Made by a program: the position numbers and the translations under genes. From Chelativorans multitrophicus (GTDB lineage: Bacteria > Pseudomonadota > Alphaproteobacteria > Rhizobiales > Rhizobiaceae): a stretch of DNA of 64,000 nucleotides. Shown here piece after piece: positions 1 through 8,082 of this stretch. A model generated the notes under the pieces. That model did not search any database, had not been told where the DNA came from, and was given only the letters and a program-made list of their open reading frames with translations. Where the stretch lies: NCBI RefSeq assembly GCF_011317445.1, contig NZ_JAAAPL010000007.1, positions 1-64,000 of the forward strand, written 5' to 3'. Every line of letters starts with the position of its first letter. Within the stretch, counting starts at the first letter, position 1.

Positions 1-83
1 TTTGAGAATCCGGCCACCACGATTCTCACAATAAAATGCCAAGTCCGGACGAAACCACCGTATTCTTACAATTAAGTGCCAAG
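1..83. repeat. Pair of insertion-sequence-end-like direct repeats abutting a truncated gene
   Basis: Two imperfect copies of a 22-bp unit lie at 22-43 and 62-83 (ATTCTCACAATAAAATGCC and ATTCTTACAATTAAGTGCC, each followed by AAG; 3 mismatches). Bases 4-10 (GAGAATC) and 21-27 (GATTCTC) form an inverted repeat. The reading frame of a recognisable SCO protein begins immediately after the second copy. Multiple terminal repeats next to an interrupted gene suggest the end of a transposon whose body lies left of the window. IS21-type elements have such ends, but the family assignment is a guess. Confidence 0.45.
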
Positions 84-285
84 CGACATCTCAGCCGTTG
101 GCCTCGCCGACCGGCTGCGCTTCCTGTGCACCGTGTACGATCCGAAGACCGGCCGCTACCGCACAGACTATGCCATCTACATCGGGGTCGGCACCGGCGG
201 CCTGTCGCTCGTTTTGATGGCATGCGTAATAGTGCGCACGTGGCGCAGCAACCGCCGTTTTGCACGCGCCGGGTCTGGATCATGA
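76..285 (+). pseudogene. SCO/SenC-family protein, C-terminal remnant
   Basis: About 67 residues remain: a FLCTVYDPKTGRYRTDY-like stretch, then one membrane segment (YIGVGTGGLSLVLMACVIV) and a basic tail. The pattern 'YDP..GRY' followed by a C-terminal TM helix is typical of SCO1/SenC copper chaperone-like proteins found in denitrification clusters. The thioredoxin-like domain with the copper-binding CxxxC motif is missing. A stop codon (TAA, 73-75) lies in frame just upstream inside IS-end-like repeats, so the gene is 5'-truncated rather than cut by the window edge. Its stop overlaps the ATG of the next gene (ATGA), so it was once translationally coupled to it. Confidence 0.6.
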
Positions 286-1889
286 GTTCCGACGCGAGCG
301 GGAACAATCAGCACGACTGGCCGCCGCTGCGCCACGCCAAGGCTGGCCTACGTCTCGTCTTCGACCAGTTGGAACGCGGTGCGGAAAGGCTGTTCTCGCC
401 CGCCTTCAATCCGCTGGCGCAGCTCGGCGCGATCTCCTTCTTCCTGTTCTGGGTGGTGGCGGTCAGCGGCATCTACCTGTTCATCTTTTTCGACACCGGT
501 GTCGTGAACGCCTATTCGTCCGTCGAATGGATCAGCGACGCGCACTGGTATCACGCGGGCGTCATGCGCAGTTTCCACCGCTACGCATCCGACCTCATGG
601 TGCTGAGCATCGCGCTGCACCTTCTCAGGGAGTTCTCGCTCGACCGCTATCGCGGCACGCGCTGGTTCTCCTGGTTTACCGGCATTCCGTTGATCTGGTT
701 TCTCTACATCTCGGGTATCACAGGATATTGGTTGGTCTGGGACAAACTGGCTCAGTATGTGGCGATAGTCTCGGCAGAGCTGCTGGACGTCGTGCCGATC
801 TTTGGCGAGCCGCTGGCGCGCAACTTCCTGACGCCGGAGCATCTCAGCAGCCGCTTCTTCTCGCTGCTTGTCTTCCTGCACATCGCAGTGCCGCTGGTGC
901 TGCTGCTCGGCATGTGGATCCACATCCAGCGCATCTCACGTCCCAAGGTGAATCCGCCGCGTCTCCTGGCCGCGCTGGTGCTTGCCGCGCTTCTGGCCGT
1001 GGCGCTGTTGACGCCGGCCGTCAGCCAAGGACCAGCAGACCTCACCAAGGTTCCCGCCGAGATCAGCCTCGACTGGTTCTATTTGCCCCTCTTGCCGCTG
1101 GCGGAAAAATGGGGTGGGTGGAGCCTCTGGGGCCTGCTTGTCGGCGTCTCAACCATGCTCGCCGCCATGCCTTGGCTGCCGCCCTTCCGCCGAGCCCCAG
1201 CCGCAACGGTCGATCTGCCCAACTGCAATGGCTGCAACCGCTGCGTCGAGGATTGCCCCTACGAGGCCATCCGGCTGGTGCCGCGCACCGACGGCGAGCC
1301 TTTTCCGCATCAGGCGGAAGTGTCGACGGATCTCTGCGTAAGCTGCGGCATCTGCATGGGTTCGTGCCCGTCCTCGACGCCGTTCCGACGCACGGTGGAA
1401 CTGAAGACCGGGATCGATCTTCCCGGCCAGCCCTTGCGTGAGGTGCGCGACAGCGTTGCCGCCGCCTCGTCCGAGCTTCGCGGCGACGGCAGGGTAATGG
1501 TGCTTGCCTGCGAGCATGGCGCTGGCAGCGGGGCCATCGGCGCCGTGGTCACCTTCCCCTGCGTGGCGATGATCCCGCCCTCGCTGATTGACTTCATCCT
1601 GAGCCGGAACCTTGCCGATGGAGTGATCGTCGCAGGCTGCGGCGAAAGCGTGTGCTACAACCGGCTCGGCGTCGAATGGACCAAGCAGCGCTTCGCCGGC
1701 GCGCGGGATCCCTACCTGCGCAAGCGCGTGCCGCGCGAGCGGCTCGCCACCATCTGGGCCTCGCCCTTCGAGACCAATCGCTTCGAGGCCGAAAAGGCGG
1801 CATTTGCCGAGCGTCTCCAAGGGTTGGCGAGCGCCCTCCAGCCCGTTGCGCGACGGAGCGCCAACGAGGAGTTGGAGGATCAGGCATGA
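282..1889 (+). CDS. Cytochrome b / di-cluster ferredoxin / MvhD-like fusion protein
   Basis: A 535-residue three-part redox protein. Residues 45-300 form a cytochrome b-like membrane domain with two His pairs spaced 14 apart (H99/H113 and H200/H214), the usual bis-heme b ligand pattern. Residues 315-325 (CNGCNRCVEDC) and 352-362 (CVSCGICMGSC) are two 4Fe-4S motifs. From about 400 to the end is an MvhD/FlpD-like domain (hydrogenase or heterodisulfide-reductase iron-sulfur subunit family) with Cys410, 427, 453 and 458. It may pass electrons between the quinone pool and a soluble partner; that role is inferred. The ATG at 282 is chosen over an upstream in-frame start because it overlaps the SCO stop codon and removes a non-homologous leader. 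It overlaps the next gene by 4 bp. Confidence 0.8.
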   Translation: MSSDASGNNQHDWPPLRHAKAGLRLVFDQLERGAERLFSPAFNPLAQLGAISFFLFWVVAVSGIYLFIFFDTGVVNAYSSVEWISDAHWYHAGVMRSFHRYASDLMVLSIALHLLREFSLDRYRGTRWFSWFTGIPLIWFLYISGITGYWLVWDKLAQYVAIVSAELLDVVPIFGEPLARNFLTPEHLSSRFFSLLVFLHIAVPLVLLLGMWIHIQRISRPKVNPPRLLAALVLAALLAVALLTPAVSQGPADLTKVPAEISLDWFYLPLLPLAEKWGGWSLWGLLVGVSTMLAAMPWLPPFRRAPAATVDLPNCNGCNRCVEDCPYEAIRLVPRTDGEPFPHQAEVSTDLCVSCGICMGSCPSSTPFRRTVELKTGIDLPGQPLREVRDSVAAASSELRGDGRVMVLACEHGAGSGAIGAVVTFPCVAMIPPSLIDFILSRNLADGVIVAGCGESVCYNRLGVEWTKQRFAGARDPYLRKRVPRERLATIWASPFETNRFEAEKAAFAERLQGLASALQPVARRSANEELEDQA

Positions 1890-2386
1890 GAACCGCCATG
1901 TCGATGCTCGGACGCTTTGCCGTGCTCGCCCTGATCTTCACAGGCGCCGCGGCGCTGTCGAACTGGCCTTCCTACCGCAGCTTCCCGGAGGGTGCCGGCG
2001 TCCTGACCCTGTCGTTCAGCCACAGCGCCGACCGAAAGGCGGCGTGCCGCAAAGCGACGCTGGAGGAACTGGCCGCATTGCCGGCCAACATGCGCCGGCC
2101 GGAGATCTGCCCGCGCGAGCGGCCCGCGATCAGGGTCGAGTTCGACATCGACGGCAAGCGCGCATTCGACGCCGACGTGCCCCCTTCGGGGATTGCCGGG
2201 GACGGACCGTCGCGCGTTCACCAGCGCTTTGTCCTGCCTGCCGGCCGATATGAAGTGGCCATTCGCATGCGCGACCGCCCAGACGGCGAATTCGCCTGGC
2301 GGGGCGAGCGATCCGTCGAACTCGGTCCGGCCGATCACCGTGTGATCGACTTCCGAGCCGACGCTGGCGGCTTTGTCTTTCACTGA
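1886..2386 (+). CDS. Conserved membrane-anchored or secreted protein of unknown function
   Basis: 166 residues. The N-terminus (residues 5-25) is a hydrophobic signal or anchor segment. The rest is polar and beta-rich in appearance, with two Cys (in KAACRKA and PEICPRE) and a repeated Arg/Glu pattern, suggesting a periplasmic domain. I do not recognise the family. The start overlaps the stop of the cytochrome b-ferredoxin fusion (ATGA), so the two are translationally coupled and the product is probably a partner of that protein. The next gene, hemerythrin, follows after 17 bp, so these belong to one transcript. Confidence 0.65.
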   Translation: MRTAMSMLGRFAVLALIFTGAAALSNWPSYRSFPEGAGVLTLSFSHSADRKAACRKATLEELAALPANMRRPEICPRERPAIRVEFDIDGKRAFDADVPPSGIAGDGPSRVHQRFVLPAGRYEVAIRMRDRPDGEFAWRGERSVELGPADHRVIDFRADAGGFVFH

Positions 2387-2403
2387 CGCGACAGGAGTGT
2401 CCA

Positions 2404-2808
2404 ATGGCCTTGATCGAATGGAAAAGTCACTACAGCGTCGGTGTCGACGCCGTGGACCACGAGCACCGAGAACTCATCGACCTCATCAACCAGCTTCACG
2501 AGAACCTGCTCGCGGGAAGCCCGGACCTTATGGTGACGGCTTTCCTCGGCGAGATATTCCGGGCGATTTCGGCGCATTTCGCGCTCGAGGAGCGTTTCAT
2601 GCGCGAGCATGGCTACGACCAGTTCGCCGAGCACAAGCAGGCGCATGAGCAACTACTGGACGAGATACGCGACATCATGGACGGCTACGAGGCCGACCCC
2701 GAAGGCACGTCGCAACAGCTATCGGATCGTCTGGACGCCTGGTTCACCTTGCACTTCAGGACGCATGACGCGCGCCTCCACCATAGGCTCGGCACCCATG
2801 ATCACTAG
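2404..2808 (+). CDS. Bacteriohemerythrin
   Basis: A single-domain hemerythrin of 134 residues, the normal length. The diiron ligand pattern is visible: the DHEH segment near residues 18-21, H58 and E62 (HFALEE), H77 and H81 (HKQAHE), and H117/D122 (HFRTHD). Bacterial hemerythrins bind O2 or NO reversibly at a non-heme diiron site, and their genes often accompany denitrification and NO-stress genes. It sits 17 bp after the preceding gene with a GGAG-like ribosome site, and its end overlaps the start of idi. Confidence 0.9.
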   Translation: MALIEWKSHYSVGVDAVDHEHRELIDLINQLHENLLAGSPDLMVTAFLGEIFRAISAHFALEERFMREHGYDQFAEHKQAHEQLLDEIRDIMDGYEADPEGTSQQLSDRLDAWFTLHFRTHDARLHHRLGTHDH

Positions 2809-3391
2809 GGCAGAAGGGCTGGACGACACGCCGATACGAAGGAAAGGACGTCACCCCCCGGACGAGCAAAACTTGATCCTGGTTGACGCAAACGACCGCG
2901 CTGTCGGCAGCGCAGGAAAGCTGATCGTTCACCAGAGGAACATGCGCCACCGCGCCATTTCGGTGCTGATCTTTGATAGCGCCGGCCGGATGCTGCTGCA
3001 GCGTCGCAGCGCAGCGAAGTATCATTCAGGAGGCTTGTGGACCAACGCCTGCTGCAGCCATCCGCGGCCGGGCGAATCTCCGGCCCATGCCGCCGAGCGC
3101 CGCCTGGGAGAGGAGATGGGATTCGTCGTCCCGCTCAGCTTTGTGTGCCGGTTCCAGTACGGCGCGCCAGTTGGAAACGGGCTATGGGAAAATGAGATCG
3201 TGCACGTCTTCTCGGGACTCTACGACGGCGAGATCGTGCCCGATGCGGACGGGGCCGACGATTTCCGCTGGCAGGCTCTGGCCTCTATCCGGGACGACAT
3301 TGCCACGCGAGCGGACCACTATACGGCCTGGTTCAGGCTCTACGAGAAGGCAAGCTGGTTCGAAAAGCAGCGACAGGCAGCGGTGCCCTGA
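2798..3391 (+). CDS. idi: Isopentenyl-diphosphate delta-isomerase, type 1
   Basis: A 197-residue Nudix-fold enzyme that interconverts isopentenyl and dimethylallyl diphosphate. The catalytic-cysteine motif TNACCSHPRPGE is present, with the downstream Nudix-like helix (AAERRLGEEMGF) and the WENEIVHVF motif that carries the acidic catalytic residue. The ATG at 2798 overlaps the hemerythrin end by 11 bp; a longer in-frame extension would run backwards through hemerythrin. The placement beside hemN and the anaerobic ubiquinone genes suggests supply of isoprenoid side chains for quinone and heme a/o under denitrifying conditions (inference). Confidence 0.9.
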   Translation: MITRAEGLDDTPIRRKGRHPPDEQNLILVDANDRAVGSAGKLIVHQRNMRHRAISVLIFDSAGRMLLQRRSAAKYHSGGLWTNACCSHPRPGESPAHAAERRLGEEMGFVVPLSFVCRFQYGAPVGNGLWENEIVHVFSGLYDGEIVPDADGADDFRWQALASIRDDIATRADHYTAWFRLYEKASWFEKQRQAAVP

Positions 3392-3491
3392 CCGCCAAGC
3401 GGCGCAGCACCAAAACCGGCAGGCCGTAAGTCGCCAGGTCATGCCCGGCGTGCGCGCTGACCGCCGCGATCTTGTCAGGAAAGCAGCCTGA

Positions 3492-4847
3492 TCAAGCCGC
3501 CCTGCTGTGGATCCGATTCGACTGACCGAGATAGGCATCGAAGGCGGCGGCGACTGCCCGTATGATGAAGCGGTGGTCCTGACGCACACGGATGAACCCG
3601 TCGCTGATGTCAATCACGCCATCCTGGACCAACGGTTTCAGCATGTCGGCTGCCGCATCGAGGATACCGGCCGCGTCGAAACCGCGCGCGATGCAGAGCG
3701 CCGGAATGTCCGCCTCGAAATCGCACATCAGCCGCTCGATGATCGCCGCCCTTATGCTGTCCTCGGCTGTGAGGCGGTAACCTTTGGCCGTTGCGAGATG
3801 GCGGCTGGCTATCCGCTGGGAATAGACGCCCGAAGCGACCTCGTTCTGGACGTATCCCTCGCCAACGCGGCCGATGGCCGATGCGCCGAAGCCGACCAGC
3901 GTTTCGCAGGTGTCGGTCGTATAGCCTTGGAAGTTGCGCCGTAGCCTGCCGGCCTTCTGCATCAGCACTAGCTCGTCGCCCGGTAGGGCAAAATGGTCCA
4001 GGCCCACCTGCCGGTAACCGGCAGCGACCAATGTCCCGGCGACGGCTGCTGCCTGTTCGCTGCGGGCGGCGCTACCCGGAAGCGCCGCCTCGTCGATCAT
4101 GCGCTGATGCTTCTTGAAGGAGGGAACGTGCGCGTAACCGAACACGGCGAACCGGTCAGGCCGCATCGTGACGGCGATGTTTGCGGTCTCGACGCAGGAC
4201 CGCACCGTCTGATGCGGTAACCCGTAGATGAGGTCGAAATTGATCTCAGCAACACCGGCTCTGCGGAGATCTAGAACGGCGGCGGTAGTTTGCTCCGGTG
4301 TCTGGATGCGGTTGACTGCCTTCTGTACGATCGGATCGAAGCTCTGTACGCCGAGGCTTGCCCGGCCGATGCCGGTCGCTCCCAGGGTCGCGGCCATCTC
4401 GGCCGTCAGGGTGCGAGGGTCGATCTCGATGGCGACCGCGGCCGTGTCCGTGAAGTCGAAGTTGCAGCGCAGCAGAGCCATCAGTGCTAGGAACTCCGCC
4501 GGTGCGATGATCGTCGGCGTTCCTCCGCCGAAATGCACGGCGCTGACGCCGAGCTGCGGCGGCGTGAGTTCCGCGACCATGCGGATCTCCTCGCGCAGCA
4601 CAACCAGATAGTCGAGTATCGGGGCGTCCTGACGCGTAATCGTAGTGTGGCAGCCACAGTACCAACACATCGACCGGCAGAACGGAATGTGCAGGTAAAG
4701 AGATACGGGATCGCCCGCCGGCAGGCTCTTCAACCAACCTCGATATGTATCGCCGTCGATATCCGACGAGAACTGCGGGGCCGTTGGATAGCTGGTGTAG
4801 CGGGGGAGGCGGGCCTCGCCGTATTTCGCCGGGATCGAAGTTTGCAA
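3492..4847 (-). CDS. hemN: Oxygen-independent coproporphyrinogen III oxidase
   Basis: A 451-residue radical SAM enzyme that decarboxylates coproporphyrinogen III to protoporphyrinogen IX without O2. The HIPFCRSMCWYCGCHT motif near residue 53 gives the CxxxCxxC cluster ligands (C57, C61, C64) and the extra Cys (C66) seen in genuine HemN. GGGTP (SAM binding) and the C-terminal HemN domain are present, and the length is normal for HemN. It converges on idi. A palindrome of the NnrR/FNR type lies 60-77 bp upstream of its ATG (4907-4924), fitting anaerobic induction to feed heme to nitrite and NO respiratory proteins. Confidence 0.93.
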   Translation of the reverse strand: MQTSIPAKYGEARLPRYTSYPTAPQFSSDIDGDTYRGWLKSLPAGDPVSLYLHIPFCRSMCWYCGCHTTITRQDAPILDYLVVLREEIRMVAELTPPQLGVSAVHFGGGTPTIIAPAEFLALMALLRCNFDFTDTAAVAIEIDPRTLTAEMAATLGATGIGRASLGVQSFDPIVQKAVNRIQTPEQTTAAVLDLRRAGVAEINFDLIYGLPHQTVRSCVETANIAVTMRPDRFAVFGYAHVPSFKKHQRMIDEAALPGSAARSEQAAAVAGTLVAAGYRQVGLDHFALPGDELVLMQKAGRLRRNFQGYTTDTCETLVGFGASAIGRVGEGYVQNEVASGVYSQRIASRHLATAKGYRLTAEDSIRAAIIERLMCDFEADIPALCIARGFDAAGILDAAADMLKPLVQDGVIDISDGFIRVRQDHRFIIRAVAAAFDAYLGQSNRIHSRAA

Positions 4848-4906
4848 CGGGAATATCCTGCGCTGGTCGTCGATTTATGAACTCTAGCCGCTGCTGCTGC
4901 CCGCCT

Positions 4907-4924
4907 CTTTGCGAAATGCCAAAG
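4907..4924 (-). promoter_or_regulatory. CRP/FNR-class (NnrR-like) box upstream of hemN
   Basis: The sequence is CTTTGCG-AAAT-GCCAAAG. The outer arms CTTTG/CAAAG are perfect and it has the same 18-bp length as the better boxes in this window, with two mismatches in the inner right half. It lies about 60 bp upstream of the hemN start. This is the weakest of the eight copies. Confidence 0.5.
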
Positions 4925-5079
4925 TTCAGGATCGCTTCGAGTATTCCTTCGAGAAGTTTGCGTTTCGACAACCTTGCCTGCCAGGATCTCCATGTACGAC
5001 ATCGGCGCGTGCGTTCACATCCGCGCCCTGCTGGCTGCGGGAGACCGACCTAGCAGCATACGCGCGGTCTCCCTTTCTT

Positions 5080-5991
5080 TCAGATCGATGCGGTCGCCTC
5101 CCATCCGGGCTTACCGTATGCGTACCCGTCGACCATCACGCCGGGCAGTTCGAGGCATGACAGAAGGAAGCGGGCGCTTTGGGGGTCCTGTCTGCCGTCG
5201 AGCAAGGCCCTGTAGGTCCTTGCCACTTCCACCATGTCCGCGGTCTGGGGCGAAAGACGCAGGCGCCGGATCCTGCGTGAAGTCAGTTCGCTGGGTATGG
5301 GCAGGAAGGCCTGCACTTGGTTGGATAGCGTCTGCACACCGTTGATCGCGAGGAATTCCTGATCGTCAAGCGTATCGACCGCGAGGCCGTCGGGATCCTT
5401 TTCGCAGGTGAACTGGCAGGAGTCCTTGTGCAGCCCACGATGCCGCGCGTGGTAGCACCGTCCGGAGATGGCGAGGGGCAGCCGGCCGAAGGCGAAGACC
5501 TCGAACTCGGTCTGGGGGAATGCCTGCGCCATGTGGCCGATGGCGGCCAGGGACAGTTCGACCGGTGGGCAAATCGAGCGTGCGCCACGATCGATCAGGA
5601 ACCGAGCCGAGCCTTCATTATAGACATTCAGGAAAGGCCCGGTGACGAAAGGCCTTCCTGAACGCGATGGTAGGGCGGTTATGTCGTTGATTTCAATCAA
5701 TCGTTCGTCGGTACATAGTTCCTCGACGCTCCGCCGCTCCCGCACGGTTGCTGGCGCAGCCAGGGTGGAAATCACCACCTCCTTTCCGGCGCGCTCCAGG
5801 CGTTCAATGATGTCTGGCCAAGCCGGATCGGAGAACGGCATCCGCTTGCCGCAGACAACTTCTCCGACATGGACCCGCTCGACCGGAGCTTCATCGGCAA
5901 TGCGGCGGTAGAAATCCGTCAACCTCGCACGTGACCAGTGGAAGAAGACTGGCCCCAGCGTCAACGCGGCTTTCTGCACGGTCATCTCCAC
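5080..5991 (-). CDS. ubiV: Anaerobic ubiquinone hydroxylation protein UbiV (U32 peptidase family)
   Basis: 303 residues of the U32 family. UbiV partners UbiU in O2-independent hydroxylation of the ubiquinone ring. The four Cys of the UbiV 4Fe-4S site are in place: one early (GEVVCGKRM) and the trio C-x12-C-x3-C (GRCYHARHRGLHKDSCQFTC). The gene overlaps ubiU by 10 bp and is the last of a minus-strand run DUF6455-ubiT-ubiU-ubiV. A homologous anaerobic ubiquinone pathway is established in Escherichia coli; here the set lies inside a denitrification island. Confidence 0.92.
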   Translation of the reverse strand: MEMTVQKAALTLGPVFFHWSRARLTDFYRRIADEAPVERVHVGEVVCGKRMPFSDPAWPDIIERLERAGKEVVISTLAAPATVRERRSVEELCTDERLIEINDITALPSRSGRPFVTGPFLNVYNEGSARFLIDRGARSICPPVELSLAAIGHMAQAFPQTEFEVFAFGRLPLAISGRCYHARHRGLHKDSCQFTCEKDPDGLAVDTLDDQEFLAINGVQTLSNQVQAFLPIPSELTSRRIRRLRLSPQTADMVEVARTYRALLDGRQDPQSARFLLSCLELPGVMVDGYAYGKPGWEATASI

Positions 5992-6980
5992 GACTTCTTG
6001 TAGGCGCCGGTCGTCTGTCGGCCGCCTTCCGACTGACCTGCCAGAATGCGATCGATCTCGATTCCGTCGCTGCCTTGCTCGACCGCGTCGACGGCTTTCC
6101 TGAAGGCGCGAACCACCTCGGTCACATAGCCCTTGCCACGCTGGCGCCCCTCGATCTTCAAGGCCGTCACGCCGGCCGCCTTCAGTCCGGCAATCATGCT
6201 TCCTGCATTCAAGCTGACGGGATCCTCGAAAAGGTAGGAGGTTTTGTCACCAGCCTTGAACCGTCCCTTGCACAGCGTCGGGTAACCCACCGGCGCGCCG
6301 GGTGCATAGCGGTCGATGGTGAAGCCGCAGAGTCGCGCCACGGTGCCGTCGATATCCTCCTCGTAACTGACCATTTCCGGCGGCGAGCACACACCGTTCA
6401 GGTTCGGCGACTTCCCGGTCGCGTAAGAGGAGAGATAGCAGCGACCCTCCGTCATCACGCAGAGACCGCCGAATACGAAGGCTTCCGTCTCGACGCGGAT
6501 CTCCCGGTTTAGTGTGGCAACTTCCTGGATGGACAGCACTCGCGGCAAGACGACCCGACGAACGCCGAACGTCTCGGCATAGAACCCGATCGCCTCCGGC
6601 GTGGCGGCCGCAGCCTGTACCGACAAATGAAGGCGGATTTGCTTGTGGTTGCTTGCGACGTGATCGAGCACGGCGATGTCGGCGGCGATTATGGCGTCCG
6701 CGCCGCACCCGACCGCCGCATCCGCCGCCTTGCGCCATCGGTCCACGCTGCCCACCCTGCCGAAGGTGTTAATGGCGACCAAAACCTTGCTGCCATGCGC
6801 GTGGGCGAAACGGACCCCTTCCGCCATTTCCTCCGTCGAAAAATTAAGCCCGGGAAAGTTCCGGGCGTTGGTTTCGTCGCGAAACCCGCAATAGACGGCG
6901 TCGGCGCCGGCCTGCACGGCCGCCCTCAGCGTTGCAGGCGTCCCTGCCGGGCATACCAGTTCCATACGCGTCGAGCTCAT
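5982..6980 (-). CDS. ubiU: Anaerobic ubiquinone hydroxylation protein UbiU (U32 peptidase family)
   Basis: 332 residues, normal for UbiU. The N-terminus ELVCPAGTPATLRAAVQAGA is the typical U32 opening. The cluster-ligand pattern C-x6-C-x16-C (GGLCVMTEGRC then NGVC) plus a later Cys (PTLCKGR) matches the UbiU 4Fe-4S site. UbiU forms a heterodimer with UbiV and works on octaprenyl-phenol intermediates bound with UbiT. It overlaps ubiT by 4 bp and ubiV by 10 bp, indicating tight translational coupling. Confidence 0.92.
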   Translation of the reverse strand: MSSTRMELVCPAGTPATLRAAVQAGADAVYCGFRDETNARNFPGLNFSTEEMAEGVRFAHAHGSKVLVAINTFGRVGSVDRWRKAADAAVGCGADAIIAADIAVLDHVASNHKQIRLHLSVQAAAATPEAIGFYAETFGVRRVVLPRVLSIQEVATLNREIRVETEAFVFGGLCVMTEGRCYLSSYATGKSPNLNGVCSPPEMVSYEEDIDGTVARLCGFTIDRYAPGAPVGYPTLCKGRFKAGDKTSYLFEDPVSLNAGSMIAGLKAAGVTALKIEGRQRGKGYVTEVVRAFRKAVDAVEQGSDGIEIDRILAGQSEGGRQTTGAYKKSWR

Positions 6981-7528
6981 GATTTCTCCTGCGATGGTCC
7001 GGGCTTTGCAGACGCGGCGAGCCGCCGCATCGCATCGAGGCCGCCGAGGATCCCGGCATTCGCCGCCCGGGCGAGAGCCCCGCTCAGTCCGAGCAGGTCG
7101 GCGGGGAGCAGTTCTGCATCCTCGATCGTATTTCTCAGAGCAAGCACCGCCTCGGTGCTGCCGCTGACCGAGATCACTCGGTTAAAGAACAGTGCATCCC
7201 CGTCGAGCGTGCCGTCGAGCAGGCCGAGCAACATCAGGAGAGGACCTCTGACCACGACGCTGGATGTCGCCGTTTGCTCCTTCCGCACAACGCGGACGAC
7301 CGATCGCATTCCGTCCGGGATGATCGTGAACGCAAATGCCAGGTCAACCGGATCGACGAAATAGCGCACGGATCGGTGCTCGCCCAAGCGTTCGAATAGC
7401 CCGGGTCGCTGCCGGGCAAGCGAGCGCAGGGATAGCGTCAGCATCGGGCCGAGCGGCAGCCCGGCAACGACCGGGCACAGTTGCCGGGCGAATGGCGGCA
7501 GTCTGCCTTCCGTTGCTTCCAGCGTCAT
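6977..7528 (-). CDS. ubiT: Anaerobic ubiquinone accessory lipid carrier UbiT (SCP2 domain)
   Basis: 183 residues with an SCP2 sterol-carrier-like domain across roughly residues 40-140. It includes a DLAFAFTIIPDG strand pair and the GPLLMLLGLLDGTLDGDALFFNR segment typical of UbiT. UbiT binds hydrophobic ubiquinone intermediates for UbiU/UbiV. Four-bp overlaps on both sides (with ubiU and with the DUF6455 gene) show one operon. Start and length fit the family. Confidence 0.9.
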   Translation of the reverse strand: MTLEATEGRLPPFARQLCPVVAGLPLGPMLTLSLRSLARQRPGLFERLGEHRSVRYFVDPVDLAFAFTIIPDGMRSVVRVVRKEQTATSSVVVRGPLLMLLGLLDGTLDGDALFFNRVISVSGSTEAVLALRNTIEDAELLPADLLGLSGALARAANAGILGGLDAMRRLAASAKPGPSQEKS

Positions 7529-7965
7529 CTCACGCTCGTCCGGCCGTTACCGCGACCCACATGTTCCAATTCGACCAGGCTGGCGGCGTTCGGACAGTAA
7601 TGACGGTACCGGCGTGCGAAATCGCCTGTGGCCAGGTCCCGCCGGCAGCGCCCGCGAGCGGGACATGCCATGCAGACCCGTCGCATGTCACGTTCCCAGC
7701 TGCCATGGCGTGCGCGGAGCGCATCCGGGTCGATGACAAGTGCATGCAAGGCCCCCGAAATGAGGTCCCGTGAGATAAAGGGAATCTGCAATCCAGCGCC
7801 GAGTTCTGTTTGTGTCAATCCGAGTTCGCCAAGGACACGGGCGCGTTCATGCGCATCAAGCGCTTGAATTTCCCTCGAAGTATCCATTCTGTGCTGCCGG
7901 TCGCATGCCCAAGCCGTCACCGAACTCCACAGTATACGCATTTCGCCAATCAGATGTCCGAGCAT
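7525..7965 (-). CDS. DUF6455-family cysteine-rich small protein
   Basis: 146 residues. The C-terminal third carries a compact Cys motif, CMACPARGRC, then a FARRYRHYCPN segment, so C-x2-C-x5-C plus a fourth Cys. This is the DUF6455 signature, and four Cys could hold Zn or Fe-S (inference). The frame is open far upstream, but the ATG at 7965 (MLGHLIGEM...) is chosen because the upstream part is antisense to ubiD and crosses the promoter palindrome at 8015-8038. It is first in the ubiTUV operon. A paralogue lies at 54462-54905 with the same motif and the same kind of promoter box. Confidence 0.75.
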   Translation of the reverse strand: MLGHLIGEMRILWSSVTAWACDRQHRMDTSREIQALDAHERARVLGELGLTQTELGAGLQIPFISRDLISGALHALVIDPDALRARHGSWERDMRRVCMACPARGRCRRDLATGDFARRYRHYCPNAASLVELEHVGRGNGRTSVR

Positions 7966-8014
7966 GGAAGCCTCCTGACCTATTGTTGGACACACTATTC
8001 CTGCTGAACTCGCA

Positions 8015-8038
8015 GTTCTTTGCACTTCCGCAAAGAAC
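8015..8038. promoter_or_regulatory. NnrR/FNR-class palindrome between the divergent ubiT-U-V and ubiD-ubiX operons
   Basis: Perfect 9-bp arms GTTCTTTGC-N6-GCAAAGAAC surround the core TTGCA-CTTC-CGCAA. It is 50 bp upstream of the DUF6455/ubiTUV operon start and 45 bp upstream of the ubiD start, so one site probably serves both divergent units. Confidence 0.7.
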
Positions 8039-8082
8039 GGATCAGCCAAGAGGTGATAGCTGCCGTCATTCTGGGCCGTTTC

